A stretch of 64,000 nucleotides of DNA from CAYZJB01 sp964602985 (GCA_964602985.1 CAZRTJ010000013.1:36179-100178), one strand, 5' to 3'; shown: positions 42,923-52,280, counted from the first letter of the stretch. Numbers and translations are program-made. The notes: generated from the sequence alone by a model not told the origin.

Positions 42923-43804
42923 ATGGTCCTCAGCATGACAGGCTACGGCAAAGCGGAACGCATTCAGAACGGCACCACCGTGTCTGTGGAAATTCGCACG
43001 CTCAACAGCCGATATCTCGATTTGACGTTCAAAGCTCCCCGGATCTTCCTGTACCGCGAAAATGAACTCCGCGAACGTTTGAAGAAGACAATCGAACGGG
43101 GCAAGATCACACTCGCGGTGAATGTGCAATCCACAAACGCGAATCTCGCGAATCTGCGCATCGACCAAACCATCGTCGATCAGTACGTCCGAATGCTCCG
43201 GCAGACCGCCCAGGCGGCGGGTCTCGCCCCGGAGGTACGTCTGGAGCACCTCCTTTCGTTCGATGACATCTTCTCCACCGAACTCGACGACACCCATTTT
43301 CAACAACTGTGGATGGACATCGTCGCCGTGATTGATCTGGCCGTACAGCAGATGCACAGCATGCGAAAGAAAGAAGGCGCCGAACTTTCCAAAGACCTTC
43401 TGTCCCGACTCGCGCGGATCAGTGAACATCTCACCGCCATCGAGGAACAATCGCAAAATGAAGTACAAGTCGAATTCGACAAGCTTCGCGAGCGGGTGGC
43501 GAAATTGCTCGAAAAGACCGATCTCGATCCGCAACGACTCAACACGGAAATCGCCATCCTCGCCGACCGCGTGGACATTACCGAGGAACTTGTTCGCTTC
43601 CGCAGTCATAATAAATTGTTTCGCGACCTGGTGGAGGGCCCTGAACAACACGTCGGGCGACGATTGAATTTCCTCGTCCAGGAGATGGGCCGGGAAGCCA
43701 ATACCATCGGATCCAAGTCTTCGCTCCCCGACGTCATCCATACCGTCGTCCGCATCAAAGAGGAACTCGAGAAGTTGCGCGAACAAATTCAAAACGTCGA
43801 GTAG
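42923..43804 (+). CDS. YicC family protein
   Basis: A 293-residue member of the YicC family, starting MVLSMTGYGKAERIQNGTTVSVEIRTLNSRYLD and ending HRRLNFLVQEMGREANTIGSKS...VVRIKEELEKLREQIQNVE (the typical HEMNREINTIGSK block). Escherichia coli YicC acts as an endoribonuclease on certain small RNAs. The ATG at 42923, with AGGAG before it, follows the galE stop by 1 base; the longer frame lies inside galE. Confidence 0.93.
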   Translation: MVLSMTGYGKAERIQNGTTVSVEIRTLNSRYLDLTFKAPRIFLYRENELRERLKKTIERGKITLAVNVQSTNANLANLRIDQTIVDQYVRMLRQTAQAAGLAPEVRLEHLLSFDDIFSTELDDTHFQQLWMDIVAVIDLAVQQMHSMRKKEGAELSKDLLSRLARISEHLTAIEEQSQNEVQVEFDKLRERVAKLLEKTDLDPQRLNTEIAILADRVDITEELVRFRSHNKLFRDLVEGPEQHVGRRLNFLVQEMGREANTIGSKSSLPDVIHTVVRIKEELEKLREQIQNVE

Positions 43805-43805
43805 C

Positions 43806-44420
43806 ATGCCCGACTTCCAGACGCTTCACGCCACCTTCGATCAACTCGACACGGGGTTGATCTACTTCATTATCTTTGCCGCGGGATTTCTGGAGAATTG
43901 CATTCCGCCCATTCCCGGCGACACCGTGACGGTCCTGGGCGCGTGGCTGGTCGGAACCGGTCGGCTGAATTATTTCGGCGTGTTCTTTTCGGCTACCGCG
44001 GGCAATCTCAGCGGATTCATGGTCATGTACCACATCGGCCGCACTTTCGGCCAGGACTACTTCATTCGAAAAAACTTTCGCTTCTTTCCGAAACGTGACA
44101 TTCTGAAATCGGAACAGTGGTTCACCCGGTATGGCTTCAAGATTATCCTCGTCAATCGATTTCTGAGCGGACTCCGGTCGGTGATCTCGCTGTTCTCCGG
44201 AATGGCCCATCTCAACCGCGGTAAGGTGATTCTGTTTGCCTTCTTATCCGCCTGCATGTGGGACGGACTCCTGCTGTACGGCGGCTATCTCCTCGGACAA
44301 AATTTCGAAATCCTCGTCGGCCGATACAACAAGGTCATGCTCATTGTCGTGGCTTCTGTCGTACTGATCCTCATCGGATTCAGGTGGTGGACGCGCCGGA
44401 AGACGGAGTCCGATGACTGA
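43806..44420 (+). CDS. DedA-family membrane protein
   Basis: A 204-residue integral membrane protein of the DedA/VTT type, a family that includes undecaprenyl-phosphate translocases. The family's first reentrant block is ENCIPPIPGDTVTVLGAWL, followed by GFMVMYHIGRTFGQDYF, and the second is FGFK..LVNRFLSGLRSVISLFSGMAHLNRGKVILF, with the conserved Arg residues. The last membrane helix is MLIVVASVVLILIGFRW. Gap of one base from yicC, overlap of 8 with glnD. Confidence 0.9.
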   Translation: MPDFQTLHATFDQLDTGLIYFIIFAAGFLENCIPPIPGDTVTVLGAWLVGTGRLNYFGVFFSATAGNLSGFMVMYHIGRTFGQDYFIRKNFRFFPKRDILKSEQWFTRYGFKIILVNRFLSGLRSVISLFSGMAHLNRGKVILFAFLSACMWDGLLLYGGYLLGQNFEILVGRYNKVMLIVVASVVLILIGFRWWTRRKTESDD

Positions 44421-46893
44421 GCCCATTCCGACCGATCTGAAGGAGTGGTACGAATCAGAGAAAGAGAAATTGCTGTCTGGATGTCCGCCGAACCGTTTCG
44501 GATTGTCTCTTTCACAAGAGCTGACGCAACTGACCACGCACCTGATCCGCCGAATCCTTTCCGAGGTCGAAATTCCCGATCGGACCGCGATGTGCGCGAC
44601 GGGAAGTCTGGCCCGATGCGAAATGAGCCCGCATTCGGACGTCGATGTTGTTTTTCTTACGCACGACATTCGCCGACAGGAATCGATCGAGACCCTGGTC
44701 CAACGTTTGTGGGATGTCGGACTCCGGGTCGGCCACTCCGTTCGGACGTTTGAGGGATACATTCAGTTGGCCTCCACAGACATCGAGGTGCTGACCTCTC
44801 TCTTCGACCTCTCACCGATCTCAGACACGACCCGACAGGTGGACATTTTCCGAACGGAGTGGATTGACCCGTTTCTCAGAAGAGCCGGCCTCGACCGCGC
44901 GCGCGCGCTCGTCCAAGAGTGGGAGCACAGACAGACACGCAGCGTTTCGTTTCGACTGCTCGAGCCGGATGTCAAAGAGTCCGGGGGCGGATTGCGCGAT
45001 CTGCACGGGCTGGCCTGTCTGGCCTCTCTACAGAACTATCAACCGTCCTGCGTGACCGTCGTCGAGCGATTACAACACGCGAGCGACGTATCGCCGGCCC
45101 TCTTGCGTGAACTCACGGCCGCGTTCGAGTTCTTTGTCCTCGTCCGCAACGCACAGCATTTCCTCGCAGGCCGCAAACAGGACACGCTGACCTATGACCT
45201 CCAGAATCGGATCGCACAGTTCCTGCGATACCCCGACGTGCCACGCCGGGCGGTCGAGACCTTCATGCAGGAATTCTTTGTCAAATCGCGTTTCGTCTTC
45301 ACGCGTACGGCCCAACTGCGGGGTCTCTGGATACGGGCCCGAATTCCGTCGATTTCCTCACCTGCTCTGCCGGTCGAACCTCCGTTTAGCATCCGAAACG
45401 AAAATGATCGCCATGTACTGGAATACGACGGCGATGTGGTGCGTGATTTCACCCTCGAACCTTCGCTGGTCATGAAGACCTTCCTCCTCACGGCGAAATT
45501 CCATGCATCGCCATCCGAGCCGCTGCAGTCCGGAATTCAGGATGTTGTTTCGGCGATGGATGCAGAGGCATGGCATCCTGTGGCATGGGCTGTTCATTTC
45601 CGAACCCTGTGGAAATACGAAGGTCAGATCGCGCACGCGCTCCGGTGGATGCATGACCTGGATATCTTGTCCAAATACCTGCCGGAGTTTGGCTACATCG
45701 TCGCTCATCACAGCTACAATGTGTATCATGCCTACACCACCGATGAACATCTCATCGTCACGGTGGAGATGATCGAACGGCTTTTCCAGCACGACCCGCC
45801 GACGGATTCTCTGCGGAGGTTGAAGGACCTCTATGACGACCTCTCGTTGTTTGAAAAAACACAACTCTACCTCGCGGCCTTCCTGCACGACGTCGGCAAG
45901 TCACGCGGGGGGGATCACTGTGAAATCGGCGTGGACTTGGCGCGCCAAATATTTGCCCGAACCGGATTGGACGACGTCGCCGAAGTGGTAACGACATTGA
46001 TCCGACACCATTTGCGGATGGAGCAAATTGCGTTTCGGCGCAATCTGTCCGACCCGGACGTCATCTCCGGATTTGCGAATCTCCTCGGCGACCGGAGACG
46101 CCTCCGACAATTGTATCTCCTCACGTACGCCGACATCTGCGCGTCCAATCCGAAGGCCTGGACGGAGTGGAAGGCGACTCTGCTCCAGGAACTGTTTGAC
46201 CGGTCGGACGCCTATCTGATGAAGAGCGATCCGGAGGCACAACCGGAACGTGAATGTGACAAGATCGCGCTCTCGGAGACCGTGCGCGTCTCGTTTGAAC
46301 CACTCGATCACTACAGTCAGGTCACCGTCGTGACGCGGGACCGGCCATACTGCCTGGCAAGAATCTGCGGCGCCTTTGCGGCCTGTGACATCGGGATTTT
46401 CGATGCGACCATCCACACGCGCGAGGACGGCTTGGTCATCGATCGATTTCGCGTCGTGGATGTCAAGACCGACCGGGCCGTGCCTGTGGAAACCCAATCA
46501 CGATTCACTGCGTTCGTGGAATCCGTCCTGACCGATCGTGAAGACGTGGCGGAGGCCGTGGCCCGCGCGCGACGCCGTTGGCGCCGACTCCAAAAGCCGT
46601 CCGGAGTTGTCGCAGAAGTTTACTTCGAAACGACAGACCGTTTTACCATCATTGACGTTTTCGCGCCGGATCAAGTAGGCTTGCTGTACGAGATTGCGGA
46701 GACGTTAGCCATGCTCGGGCTGGTGATTTTTTCCGCCAAAATCGGAACGCGATTGGACGGCGTTGCGGATTGTTTTTATGTAAAGAAGGCAGATGGCGCC
46801 CGGGTCGAATCCCTCGAAGAGCAGGAATCGATTCGCCAACACATTCTCGAAGCGATTAGCCGTCCAGCCGCAGAAAAATCTCGTCGCCTGTGA
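44413..46893 (+). CDS. glnD: [protein-PII] uridylyltransferase-like protein
   Basis: An 826-residue GlnD-type nitrogen sensor. The nucleotidyltransferase domain (residues 45-160) carries MCATGSLARCEMSPHSDVDVV, with the metal-binding D-x-D; the usual GGYGRGEL is here GSLARCEM. The HD hydrolase domain follows near residue 490 (FLHDVGKSRGGDHCEIG). Two ACT domains end the protein: VTVVTRDRPYCLARICGAFA and FTIIDVFAPDQVGLLYEIAETLA, which bind glutamine. No glnB is in the window. The end overlaps the convergent Rieske gene by 38 bases. Confidence 0.88.
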   Translation: MTEPIPTDLKEWYESEKEKLLSGCPPNRFGLSLSQELTQLTTHLIRRILSEVEIPDRTAMCATGSLARCEMSPHSDVDVVFLTHDIRRQESIETLVQRLWDVGLRVGHSVRTFEGYIQLASTDIEVLTSLFDLSPISDTTRQVDIFRTEWIDPFLRRAGLDRARALVQEWEHRQTRSVSFRLLEPDVKESGGGLRDLHGLACLASLQNYQPSCVTVVERLQHASDVSPALLRELTAAFEFFVLVRNAQHFLAGRKQDTLTYDLQNRIAQFLRYPDVPRRAVETFMQEFFVKSRFVFTRTAQLRGLWIRARIPSISSPALPVEPPFSIRNENDRHVLEYDGDVVRDFTLEPSLVMKTFLLTAKFHASPSEPLQSGIQDVVSAMDAEAWHPVAWAVHFRTLWKYEGQIAHALRWMHDLDILSKYLPEFGYIVAHHSYNVYHAYTTDEHLIVTVEMIERLFQHDPPTDSLRRLKDLYDDLSLFEKTQLYLAAFLHDVGKSRGGDHCEIGVDLARQIFARTGLDDVAEVVTTLIRHHLRMEQIAFRRNLSDPDVISGFANLLGDRRRLRQLYLLTYADICASNPKAWTEWKATLLQELFDRSDAYLMKSDPEAQPERECDKIALSETVRVSFEPLDHYSQVTVVTRDRPYCLARICGAFAACDIGIFDATIHTREDGLVIDRFRVVDVKTDRAVPVETQSRFTAFVESVLTDREDVAEAVARARRRWRRLQKPSGVVAEVYFETTDRFTIIDVFAPDQVGLLYEIAETLAMLGLVIFSAKIGTRLDGVADCFYVKKADGARVESLEEQESIRQHILEAISRPAAEKSRRL

Positions 46894-47191
46894 CTTCCAC
46901 TTCGTACGGCCGAAGGCAGACTCCCGGTTTGCCCACACATTCTCCCGTGCGCAGATCGTATTCCCATCCATGCCACGAACACGCAAGCCGTGCGCCCTTC
47001 CATCGCCCGACCTTCGCCAGAGCCGCTCCCATGTGCTTGCAGGCGCCCTCTCTCGCAAAGATCTCGTCTCCGAGGCGATAGACCATCACCTCACGAGCCA
47101 GGATTTTCAGACTTCGCGGATGGTCTTCCGTTAATTCGGATATCTTACACACACGGATCTTTTTCACCGAAACACCCTCATCACAAGACAT
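46856..47191 (-). CDS. Rieske [2Fe-2S] ferredoxin
   Basis: A 111-residue Rieske-type electron carrier. The cluster-binding boxes are CKHMGAALA and CSWHGWEYDLRTG, spaced as in NirD or dioxygenase ferredoxins. No signal peptide or membrane anchor is seen, so it is cytoplasmic. Two starts are possible: ATG 47191 with GGAG before it (used here), overlapping the methyltransferase gene, or GTG 47167, which makes a GTGA overlap with that gene's stop. Its partner is unknown. Confidence 0.85.
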   Translation of the reverse strand: MSCDEGVSVKKIRVCKISELTEDHPRSLKILAREVMVYRLGDEIFAREGACKHMGAALAKVGRWKGARLACSWHGWEYDLRTGECVGKPGVCLRPYEVEVTGDEIFLRLDG

Positions 47192-48318
47192 TTCAAATAC
47201 TCCGTCTCGCGCATCGACAATAGGATCGGATGGTCCGGGGCCTGCGACCGCTGCTCGATCAACCAGGCGTGTCGGCCCGCCGCAGAAATACCCTGCTGGA
47301 CGACATTGCGGAAAGACTCGATATCGACGACATGCGAACAACTGCAGCAGATCAGCACGCCCCCGTCGTACAGCGCCTTGGCGCCCCGACGGGCGATCTC
47401 CCGGTAGCCGTTGAGGGCGTCCCGCACCTCCGCGCGCGATTTCGCAAACGCCGGCGGATCGAGAATCACGAGATCAAACAACTCCTTGCGATCGTTGATG
47501 GCTTTGAGTTCGTCGAATGCGTCTGCGTGCACGAACGAACACTGGGGCAGGTCATTCATGGATGCATGGAGGCGCGCCTGCTCCACCGCGGACTTGGAAA
47601 CGTCGATTCCACGCACCTCAGCCGCTCCGCCGCGCGCCGCCTGCAGACTCCACGCACCGACATACGAAAAGACGTCGAGCACGCGCCGATCTTTGACGAA
47701 CGGCGCCGTCAGCAGATGATTATACCGCTGGTCCAGAAAAAAACCTGTCTTCTGGCCGTGGACGAAGTCCAGGTGATATCGAATCCCCTCGATCTCCACT
47801 TCGCCCTCTCCCCGCCCCTTGATCAACTCCACACGATTCTCCAGATGTTCCAATTTCCTCGCCGAAGCATCATTCCGTACAATCACAGACTCCGGGCTCC
47901 AAGTCTGGTCGGCCGCTTCCAGCGCCGTCGCTTGCAATCGGTCCATCCCTGCCGTCAGAAACTGCAGCACCAGCGTCGTGTCATATTTGTCAATCACCAG
48001 CCCCGGCAGACCGTCGGACTCCCCATACACCATCCGCCCCACGCGTCGATCCGACCGACGATCAGACGCCCGGGAAAGTCGGTCGACGAAAAAGGATCGA
48101 TCGATCGCTGTTTCCTCAAGGGACAGAATTCGCACAGCAATCAGACTCCGCGGATTGATCGTTCCGAGTCCCAGAAACGCATCCGTGGTTGATCGCACCG
48201 TCACGATGTCCCCCGGTGCATACTCCTTCAGCGGGGACAAGATTTCATTTGAGAAAATCCACGCATGCCCGGCTCGCAGACGCCTTTCGATCCCGTTCTT
48301 GACGACAACCTTCTTCAT
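47164..48318 (-). CDS. RlmI-like class I rRNA cytosine methyltransferase
   Basis: A 384-residue S-adenosylmethionine methyltransferase of the RlmI/YccW family, which make m5C in 23S rRNA. A PUA domain (residues 1-75; VVKNGIERRLRAGHAWIFSNEI, GDIVTVRS) leads to the EEHEAD-type region IDKYDTTLVLQFLTAGMD. The catalytic Rossmann fold follows: KTGFFLDQRYNH, VLDVFSYVGAWSLQAARGGA, LVILDPPAFAKSRAEV, and ICCSCSHVVD with the catalytic Cys. I start at ATG 48318; upstream in-frame codons give an unlikely N-terminus. Confidence 0.9.
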   Translation of the reverse strand: MKKVVVKNGIERRLRAGHAWIFSNEILSPLKEYAPGDIVTVRSTTDAFLGLGTINPRSLIAVRILSLEETAIDRSFFVDRLSRASDRRSDRRVGRMVYGESDGLPGLVIDKYDTTLVLQFLTAGMDRLQATALEAADQTWSPESVIVRNDASARKLEHLENRVELIKGRGEGEVEIEGIRYHLDFVHGQKTGFFLDQRYNHLLTAPFVKDRRVLDVFSYVGAWSLQAARGGAAEVRGIDVSKSAVEQARLHASMNDLPQCSFVHADAFDELKAINDRKELFDLVILDPPAFAKSRAEVRDALNGYREIARRGAKALYDGGVLICCSCSHVVDIESFRNVVQQGISAAGRHAWLIEQRSQAPDHPILLSMRETEYLKCLVMRVFR

Positions 48319-48432
48319 GGCGAGCGTAAGGAAACCAAACCGCATCGAAAAAGCAATCGGCTTATGCGGTACAGACACGCATTCGATGGACCGACCGCTG
48401 GGCTACGGAAGCACCGACGAGCCGAAAGAAAA

Positions 48433-48461
48433 TTGCATTTGCGTAGGTCAATTGATATATT
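48433..48461 (+). promoter_or_regulatory. sigma70-type promoter of lepA-cutA
   Basis: TTGCAT (48433-48438), 17 bases, TATATT (48456-48461). The lepA ATG is 26 bases downstream. No strong Shine-Dalgarno is seen (ACGGCGCGTATG). Confidence 0.6.
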
Positions 48462-48487
48462 GCCGCCCGATTTTACAAACGGCGCGT

Positions 48488-50281
48488 ATGAACAACATTC
48501 GAAATTTCTGTATCGTCGCTCATATCGACCACGGCAAATCCACTCTGGCGGACCGTCTCCTGGAAGAGACACGAACGCTGAGTTCCAGAGAGATGGAAAA
48601 CCAAGTGCTCGACAGCATGGATTTGGAACGGGAGCGCGGCATTACCATCAAGGCGCACGCGATTCGCATGGAGTATCGCGCGTTGGACAAACAGGATTAC
48701 GTGCTCAATCTGATCGATACTCCCGGTCATGTGGATTTTACATACGAGGTTTCGCGCAGTCTCGCCGCTTGCGAAGGAGCGATCCTGGTCGTCGATGCGT
48801 CGCAGGGCGTGGAGGCACAAACGATCAGCAACCTGTACCTCGCGATTGATGCCGGCTTGCATATTATTCCGGTTGTCAACAAGATCGATTTGCCTTCCTC
48901 GGAACCGGAACGCGTCTGCCAGGAAATCATCGATCTCATCGGTTGTTCGCGGGAGGAAATCATCCTGGCCAGCGCCAAGGCCGGTATCGGGATTACGGAC
49001 ATCCTCGAAGCCATCGTGAAACACATCCCTGCCCCCAAAGGCAATCCCGACGCGCCCTTGCAGGCATTGATCTTTGACTCGGTCTTCGATTCCTTCCGCG
49101 GCGCGATCGCATACGTACGCATCTTCAGCGGAAAACTGACCGCGCGCGACAAGGTTCGTTTCTTCTCCAACAGCCGCGACTACGAGGCCGACGAGATCGG
49201 TTATCTGAAAATCAACCGGATCAAGACCGACCAGCTGAACGTGGGCGAAGTCGGCTACCTCATCGGCAATGTTCGCGAAATCACCGACATCCGCGTCGGC
49301 GACACAGTCACGTCCGCCAGGGATGGCGCCGTGGACCCTCTCCCCGGCTACAAGGACATCAAACCCATGGTGTTCAGCGGCATTTACCCGACCAATTCCG
49401 ACGACTTCGAGGAACTCCGGTATTCTTTGGAAAAACTCAAACTCAACGATTCGTCATTGATCTATGAGCCGGAGACGTCCACCGCACTGGGCTTCGGATT
49501 CCGCTGTGGCTTTCTTGGACTCCTGCATATGGAAATCGTCCAGGAACGCCTGGAGCGCGAATTCAACATGTCCATGGTTACCACCGTCCCCAATGTCCGG
49601 TACCTGGTCTATCGGACCAATGGCGAAGTCGTCGAAGTGTCGAATCCCTCGTCCATGCCCAATGCCGGGGTGATCGAGCGGGTCGAAGAACCGTACATCA
49701 AGGCGCAGATCATCACGCCGGCGGAATTTATCGGCAACATCATGTCGTTGTCCATGGAGCGCCGCGGAATTTATATCAACACGCATTACATTTCTCCCAC
49801 GCGGGCCGATCTCAGCTTCGAATTTCCTCTGAGTGAAATCATTTTTGATTTCTACGACAAGTTGAAGTCTGTCACCAAAGGGTACGCTTCCTTCGACTAC
49901 GAATATTGCGGCTACAAGGATGGGAACCTGGTCAAACTCGACATTTTGATTAATGGCGATCCCGTGGATGCCTTTTCCAGCATCATTCACCGCGACAAGG
50001 CGTACGAATGGGGGCGGCGCTTGTGTGAGAAATTGAAAGACCTGATTCCCCGTCAGATGTTTGAGGTTGTGGTCCAGGCGGCGATCGGCTCCAAGATCAT
50101 CGCGCGCGACAGCATCCGGGCCATGCGCAAGGACGTCACTGCCAAGTGTTACGGTGGCGACATCTCCCGAAAGCGAAAACTTCTGGAAAAGCAGAAGGAG
50201 GGAAAAAAGCGGATGAAACAAGTCGGGCGCGTCGAGATTCCTCAGGAAGCTTTTCTTGCCGTACTAAAAATCGATCAGTGA
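48488..50281 (+). CDS. lepA: elongation factor 4 (LepA)
   Basis: A 597-residue translational GTPase; length and motifs are standard. G1 is AHIDHGKST, G2 to G3 RGITIKAHAI...DTPGHVDF, and G4 VNKIDLP. Characteristic LepA blocks are LGFGFRCGFLGLLHMEIVQERLEREF, TVPNVRYL and the C-terminal TAKCYGGDISRKRKLLEKQKEGKKRMKQVG. EF4 acts on stalled or mispositioned ribosomes. The true start is ATG 48488; a long upstream extension of this frame is only the reverse side of rlmI. Confidence 0.97.
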   Translation: MNNIRNFCIVAHIDHGKSTLADRLLEETRTLSSREMENQVLDSMDLERERGITIKAHAIRMEYRALDKQDYVLNLIDTPGHVDFTYEVSRSLAACEGAILVVDASQGVEAQTISNLYLAIDAGLHIIPVVNKIDLPSSEPERVCQEIIDLIGCSREEIILASAKAGIGITDILEAIVKHIPAPKGNPDAPLQALIFDSVFDSFRGAIAYVRIFSGKLTARDKVRFFSNSRDYEADEIGYLKINRIKTDQLNVGEVGYLIGNVREITDIRVGDTVTSARDGAVDPLPGYKDIKPMVFSGIYPTNSDDFEELRYSLEKLKLNDSSLIYEPETSTALGFGFRCGFLGLLHMEIVQERLEREFNMSMVTTVPNVRYLVYRTNGEVVEVSNPSSMPNAGVIERVEEPYIKAQIITPAEFIGNIMSLSMERRGIYINTHYISPTRADLSFEFPLSEIIFDFYDKLKSVTKGYASFDYEYCGYKDGNLVKLDILINGDPVDAFSSIIHRDKAYEWGRRLCEKLKDLIPRQMFEVVVQAAIGSKIIARDSIRAMRKDVTAKCYGGDISRKRKLLEKQKEGKKRMKQVGRVEIPQEAFLAVLKIDQ

Positions 50282-50601
50282 TGGACACGCCCTTTGCCGT
50301 CATCCTGATCACCGCACCGAATACCGAAACTGCGGAACGGATCGCGCGCGAACTTGTGGAGCAAAAACTCGCGGCGTGTTGCAACGTCGTGACCGGACTC
50401 CGGTCGATTTACCGGTGGAAGGGAGAGATCTGCACCGACCCGGAGGTGCTTCTGATCGTCAAGTCGCGTGTGGACTGCTTTGAGAAAATCGCCGTGTCGG
50501 TGAAGGCCCTGCATCCTTATGAGGTGCCCGAAATCATCAGTCTGGCCATCACCAACGGTCAACCCGACTATCTGAAATGGCTGGCCGATTCCCTCGATTG
50601 A
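50281..50601 (+). CDS. cutA: CutA-family protein
   Basis: A 106-residue trimeric ferredoxin-fold protein. VILITAPNTETAERIARELVEQKLAACCNVV, IYRWKGEICTDPEVLLIVKSR and LHPYEVPEIISLAITNG are the classic CutA blocks. It is linked by name to divalent-metal tolerance, but the molecular role is unsettled. The ATG shares its A with the lepA stop (TGATG). It ends 1 base before the convergent prenyl synthase gene. Confidence 0.96.
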   Translation: MDTPFAVILITAPNTETAERIARELVEQKLAACCNVVTGLRSIYRWKGEICTDPEVLLIVKSRVDCFEKIAVSVKALHPYEVPEIISLAITNGQPDYLKWLADSLD

Positions 50602-50602
50602 G

Positions 50603-51637
50603 TCATTCGCCGACTGCCACCATCGACACTGCCCGCTCTTCTCCCAAACGCTCGTACGCCTGGACAAAGGACGTGGCACGTTCCCGCAGATAATTCACCA
50701 GAAAAGAAAGCAACGGAATGACCCCATCCCGCACTGGGCACTGCGTCAGTGCGCCAAGGTGGGCTTCGGCTCGATTCAAATACAGCCGAATCGTCGACAA
50801 GACTGACGGGAAGATGGAGAAACTCTTCATCAACTGGATCAGCTCCCTGTACCCATCGGATTCGCCGGCCAGAATCTGTCTCCGCGCCGCATCCCTTTCA
50901 CCTTCCGGTAACGCCTGCAGCAGGTCAATCATCGGCAACGGCAAATAGCCGTTCTTCAAGTCGTGATCACCGTCCTCGAGGAGGCCCATCATATCATGCA
51001 GGTCGTCAACCAGTTGGTACGCCATTCCCATCTCATGTCCGTACGCACCAGTGTGACGGACAATCTCCGCATCCGCGCCGCCCAAGCGACACCCGATGCT
51101 GGCGGAAAATTCGAATAAGACAGCCGTCTTCGACTCGATGATGTTCAGATACTCGCTCCTTCGCAGGTCGAGATTCCATCGGTTGCGCGCAGCCTGAATC
51201 TCGCTCTTGACCATCGTGCGAAGCGTCGTGAGAAAATCCTGCGTGATGTCCGCCGTCGTCTTCCCTACGAACAAATCGAGACTCTCGGCCAGCAGGTAAT
51301 CGCCGGCCAGAATAGAGCGCGTGTTGCCGACTTGCCTCCCGCCCGACAAGTGATGACGCCGCGTCGTCGTCTCGTCGATCACATCATCGTGAAAGAGTGT
51401 CGCCATGTGGAAAAGCTCAATCGCCGCCGAAGCGTATGGCAAGGCCGGATGCGGCTCCCCGACCAACTGGGCAGACGCACCCACGATAAACGGTCTGAGC
51501 CGTTTGCCTCCGTGATGCTGACGCCGCAACAGATCCTTAAGCTCCGCGCTGCCTGTCCGCTCAAAAAGCTCGGCAATCACCTCGTCCGACGAACGGACGA
51601 GACGTTGATACCAATCGAGCGTTTCAAAAACCTCCAT
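50603..51637 (-). CDS. trans-polyprenyl diphosphate synthase
   Basis: A 344-residue chain-elongating prenyltransferase. The first aspartate motif is LFHDDVIDETTTRR, the second AYQLVDDLHDMMG. The isopentenyl-diphosphate site lies in HHGGKRLRPFIVGAS. The residues before the first aspartate motif (HMATLFHDD) do not include the bulky Phe-Phe that limits chain length to C15, so a long chain is likely, but not proven. It may make the menaquinone tail or the C20 precursor for the reductase at 66-1244. It follows the GbsR-like regulator by 9 bases. Confidence 0.93.
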   Translation of the reverse strand: MEVFETLDWYQRLVRSSDEVIAELFERTGSAELKDLLRRQHHGGKRLRPFIVGASAQLVGEPHPALPYASAAIELFHMATLFHDDVIDETTTRRHHLSGGRQVGNTRSILAGDYLLAESLDLFVGKTTADITQDFLTTLRTMVKSEIQAARNRWNLDLRRSEYLNIIESKTAVLFEFSASIGCRLGGADAEIVRHTGAYGHEMGMAYQLVDDLHDMMGLLEDGDHDLKNGYLPLPMIDLLQALPEGERDAARRQILAGESDGYRELIQLMKSFSIFPSVLSTIRLYLNRAEAHLGALTQCPVRDGVIPLLSFLVNYLRERATSFVQAYERLGEERAVSMVAVGE

Positions 51638-51646
51638 GGTGGTCCT

Positions 51647-52186
51647 TTACTTCCAGGAAATCGGAATCTTGGTGAGAGACGTCGATGTGACCTCTTCACC
51701 CTGGATAAATTTCTCAAGCAATTGGTTGACTCCACTCGAAATCTGCCTCAGGTTCTCGAGTCGCCCCAGGAAGACCTCTGACGTTTTTCGGTCCGCGTCT
51801 GCCATCCCCCTGAGGTTCTGTCTCAGCATGCCCTCGCTTCGGTGGAGAATGTCAAGCACGGGTTCCAGTTCCCTTTTCTTTCGTTCGCGCACAAAGAGCG
51901 TGATCATCTTCCAGATGTCCTCGTCGACTTCGTAGTAATCTCTTCGATCCCCCTTCTTTCGGATTTTTCGAATCACGCCCCAATCCTTCAAACCGCGAAT
52001 ATTCATGGAGGCGTTTCCCCGGCTAATCCCCAGACGGTCGCTCATGTCGTCCAGCGTAAGCGGTCGGTCGCTCGCCAGGAGAATGGCGTACAGCCTCCCC
52101 ATGACTTTGTTGATCCCCCAGAACGAACCCAAGTCGGCCCACCGGTCGGCAAACTCTTCCACAGTCTTCTGGTAAACGCGATTCAT
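51647..52186 (-). CDS. GbsR/MarR-like winged-helix transcriptional regulator
   Basis: A 179-residue regulator resembling the GbsR branch of MarR. The wHTH is GSFWGINKVMGRLYAILLASDRPLTLDDMSDRLGISRGNASMNIRGLKDWGVIRKI, with the wing KKGDRRDYYEVDEDIWKM. The C-terminal helical half probably dimerises and senses a ligand. It is the first gene of a two-gene unit with the prenyl synthase. A 20-bp palindrome lies in its own leader, so autorepression is likely. No Shine-Dalgarno is evident. The ligand is unknown. Confidence 0.85.
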   Translation of the reverse strand: MNRVYQKTVEEFADRWADLGSFWGINKVMGRLYAILLASDRPLTLDDMSDRLGISRGNASMNIRGLKDWGVIRKIRKKGDRRDYYEVDEDIWKMITLFVRERKKRELEPVLDILHRSEGMLRQNLRGMADADRKTSEVFLGRLENLRQISSGVNQLLEKFIQGEEVTSTSLTKIPISWK

Positions 52187-52189
52187 GAT

Positions 52190-52209
52190 GTTTCAAATAT
52201 TTCTGAAAC
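52190..52209. promoter_or_regulatory. palindrome in the leader of the GbsR-like gene (operator candidate)
   Basis: GTTTCAAATATTTCTGAAAC matches its reverse complement in 8 of 10 pairs, with six perfect outer pairs. It lies just after the predicted start point, 4 bases before the regulator's ATG, where a bound dimer would block elongation or initiation. Confidence 0.6.
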
Positions 52210-52222
52210 TTCGTTATCTCGC

Positions 52223-52251
52223 AAAATAGCCTCCTCCTTGTCCAGAGTCAA
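52223..52251 (-). promoter_or_regulatory. sigma70-type promoter of the GbsR-like regulator/prenyl synthase unit
   Basis: The minus strand reads TTGACT (52251..52246), 17 bases, TATTTT (52228..52223). Start is expected near 52216, leaving a 30-base leader filled mainly by the palindrome. Confidence 0.7.
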
Positions 52252-52280
52252 GCAATTCGAGGTTGTCCGGGAGAATTAAT

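Noticed and set aside
42905..43807. A 300-codon minus-strand frame opposite yicC
   Set aside because: Antisense shadow of a typical YicC protein; no start signal or recognisable motif.
47819..48487. A 223-codon N-terminal extension of lepA
   Set aside because: It is the reverse side of the rlmI gene; LepA starts MNNIRNFCIVAHIDHGKST at 48488 and has a promoter just before.
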